A stretch of DNA of 6,754 nt from JAIEPT01 sp038217425 (lineage in GTDB: Bacteria > Planctomycetota > Planctomycetia > Gemmatales > Gemmataceae). The stretch is taken from NCBI GenBank assembly GCA_038217425.1, contig JBBQPM010000282.1, positions 1 to 6,754 on the forward strand, read 5' to 3'. The position numbers and the translations under genes are program-made. The notes beneath the pieces were generated by a model. That model had not been told where the DNA came from. It did not search any database and saw only the letters and a program-made list of their open reading frames with translations. Below, piece after piece: positions 5,868-6,754 of the stretch (its first letter is position 1; each line of letters begins with the position of its first letter).

Positions 5868-6200
5868 TCATCCACGGCAGGCTTGGGTACGGGACTGGGT
5901 TCCGCACTGGTGCTCGATGGTAATGTCGAGCCGATGGAATCGAGGCACCACCTTACTTACAAGAAAGGCACCTGCGAGGACTACGTGGGCGAATGCCCTT
6001 GCTGCCGAAGGCCCTTTGCCGATGCGTAATCGAGGGGTAATTGCGCGCGTCGGTCCCACCAACGCGCGATTGGCTGGTGTTGAAAACTGCTTCGGTTTTG
6101 CTTTATCGACCGACGCATCGTACGGCCCCGGGCCCAGTTCCTGGTCGGTGGGCAGCCAATGCAGGTCGTCGTCGTCGGTCGTCAGCGGTTTTTCGGACAT
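5868..6200 (-). CDS. Possible hypothetical protein, weak
   Basis: This is a 110-codon minus-strand frame starting at ATG 6200-6198, with GGGGTGAG five bases before it as a possible ribosome binding site. The first 40 residues are acidic and protein-like (MSEKPLTTDDDDLHWLPTDQ), while the rest is unconvincing and may be out of frame. It begins just after the stop at 6204-6206 of the long frame that carries the DUF3800 start. I recognise no family. It may be the start of a second decayed gene or a chance frame. Confidence 0.2.
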   Translation of the reverse strand: MSEKPLTTDDDDLHWLPTDQELGPGPYDASVDKAKPKQFSTPANRALVGPTRAITPRLRIGKGPSAARAFAHVVLAGAFLVSKVVPRFHRLDITIEHQCGTQSRTQACRG

Positions 6201-6228
6201 TGCTCACCCCACTTGCGTCAATCGAACG

Positions 6229-6389
6229 TCACCCGGACGTCGTACGTTCGCCCGTCGTCCCGCAGCGGTACACCACTTTGCCGACGAGGTCGTGTGCCAT
6301 CGCCACGCTCGGTAGACGTAGAACCGCTGATCATCAAGGAGGTTCGGGCCGGTGTGGCCCGACTCTTCGCAGAAAATTGAGCGTGTCAC
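6229..6389 (-). pseudogene. N-terminal remnant of a DUF3800 protein
   Basis: Reading the minus strand from GTG 6389-6387 (GGAG eight bases upstream) gives VTRSIFCEESGHTGPNLLDD then QRFYVY. DUF3800 proteins usually start with an (F/I)-x-D-E-S-G-x-T-G-x-N-L-L-D block followed by a strand F-(V/A)-(L/Y)-x-A-V. Here the first acidic residue of the usual DESG is Glu (CEESG). After FYVY the expected strand SVAMAHDLVGKVV appears in a neighbouring frame, so there is a frameshift near 6310. That frame then stops at 6231-6229. Only about 50 residues of a family normally over 200 long remain. DUF3800 has an RNase H-like fold and is frequent near mobile elements. It is oriented opposite to the gene at 6617. 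Confidence 0.5.
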
Positions 6390-6616
6390 CGTCGGTCTCC
6401 AGGTCAATGCGCTCCATTTTACACAACAGACGCTTACGGCAACCGTATTACCCGCAGGTAGCGAGCGTCCAAAGGCAGGCTGAGTGCTTCGGGGGGGGGC
6501 CGACGCAAGCAAACGTATAGAATCGGCCAAGGGCCGAGCGGGATGTCCCCTTTTCCCCGCGGCACCGAACCGCAACAACGCCTCGCGTGTCCAGGATGCG
6601 CCCAGAGGAATGTAAA

Positions 6617-6754
6617 ATGTCGAACTGGAAACGCTGGCCCGATGCCCCGCTCAACGAGAAGTTTGCCGACATCGAGCACCCCGACCACATCGTCTATCCC
6701 AATCTCAACGACGGTTCGCCCCTCCTTCTCGCGTCCGATTACTCCGGTGAGCAC
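6617..6754 (+). CDS. Hypothetical protein, N-terminal part, runs off right edge
   Basis: ATG 6617 opens a frame that stays open for 46 codons to the window edge, with AGAGGAA (6604-6610) six bases upstream. The protein starts MSNWKRWPDAPLNEKF and contains HPDHIVYPNLNDGSPLLLASDYSGEH. The last block (hydrophobic strand, then S-D-Y-S-G) looks like the first strand of an enzyme fold and has some likeness to the DESG opening of DUF3800 proteins. That is a suggestion only. The composition is that of a real protein, and the ribosome binding site supports the start. I cannot name the family. Confidence 0.7.
   Translation, partial: MSNWKRWPDAPLNEKFADIEHPDHIVYPNLNDGSPLLLASDYSGEH

Larger units (their letters stand above)
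5798..6616. other. Gene-poor stretch with decayed minus-strand sequence
   Basis: I find no intact gene with a recognisable product in these 819 bases. The open frames on both strands have compositions typical of chance frames in GC-rich DNA. The only recognisable item is the DUF3800 relic at 6229-6389 on the minus strand. Minor structures are a 6-bp-stem hairpin CGGGCC/GGCCCG (6345-6361), a 6-bp-stem hairpin TCGGCC/GGCCGA (6523-6537) and a run of nine G (6491-6499). The last 200 bases probably hold the promoter of the gene starting at 6617, but I cannot point to convincing -35/-10 boxes. Confidence 0.6.

Noticed and set aside
5934..6029. Short plus-strand peptide ending CEDYVGECPCCRRPF, like a zinc ribbon
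   Set aside because: It has only four Cys in a short stretch, no ribosome binding site and no family I recognise. It could be chance.
5794..6315. 173-codon plus-strand frame in the gene-poor region
   Set aside because: It starts inside the SPFH relic, has Arg/Ser/Pro/Trp-rich noise composition, no ribosome binding site and no motif, and it runs antisense to the DUF3800 relic.

Overview
This is a bacterial window of about 57-60% GC by eye. It looks most like a planctomycete (Planctomycetota) or a close environmental relative. The assignment rests on family resemblance only: a CAKxC-type four-helix copper-binding protein, paired universal stress proteins, a short BON protein and an ISNCY-like transposase of a kind I associate with that phylum. 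No rRNA or marker gene is present to prove it.

Layout. (1) 1-112, minus strand: the first 37 codons of a transposase running off the left edge. (2) 113-842: a degraded zone with a small BON-domain gene (362-586) and the C-terminal scrap of a CBS-domain protein (620-842). (3) 854-2093: two plus-strand universal stress proteins, the first with a C-terminal DUF2007-like domain. (4) 2257-2794: an exported Cys-rich copper-binding four-helix protein, interrupted by one extra base. (5) 2920-5451: three well-formed plus-strand genes with good ribosome binding sites. They are a four-pass membrane protein with a PH-like cytosolic domain, an exported all-helical protein made of two similar halves, and a soluble protein with an SseB-like domain. 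(6) 5562-5797: the first part of an SPFH/band-7 protein, broken by a missing base and then by a stop. (7) 5798-6616: no intact gene, but a recognisable minus-strand relic of a DUF3800 gene (6229-6389). (8) 6617-6754: the start of another plus-strand gene leaving the right edge.

How it fits together. All the intact and nearly intact genes in 362-5797 lie on the plus strand and are short stress, metal or envelope functions: BON, CBS, Usp, Usp-DUF2007, copper storage, PH-like membrane protein, SPFH. This suggests a stress-response/envelope island. The spacings (about 90-180 bp between most genes) argue for several transcription units rather than one tight operon. At least four genes are broken or partial (CBS, Csp, SPFH, DUF3800), and a transposase sits at one end, so the island appears to be eroding. 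Two of the lesions are single-base and could be sequencing errors. I see no tRNA, rRNA, CRISPR array or convincing rho-independent terminator. I also see no clearly new multi-gene system. The least understood genes are those at 2920, 3838 and 4795.
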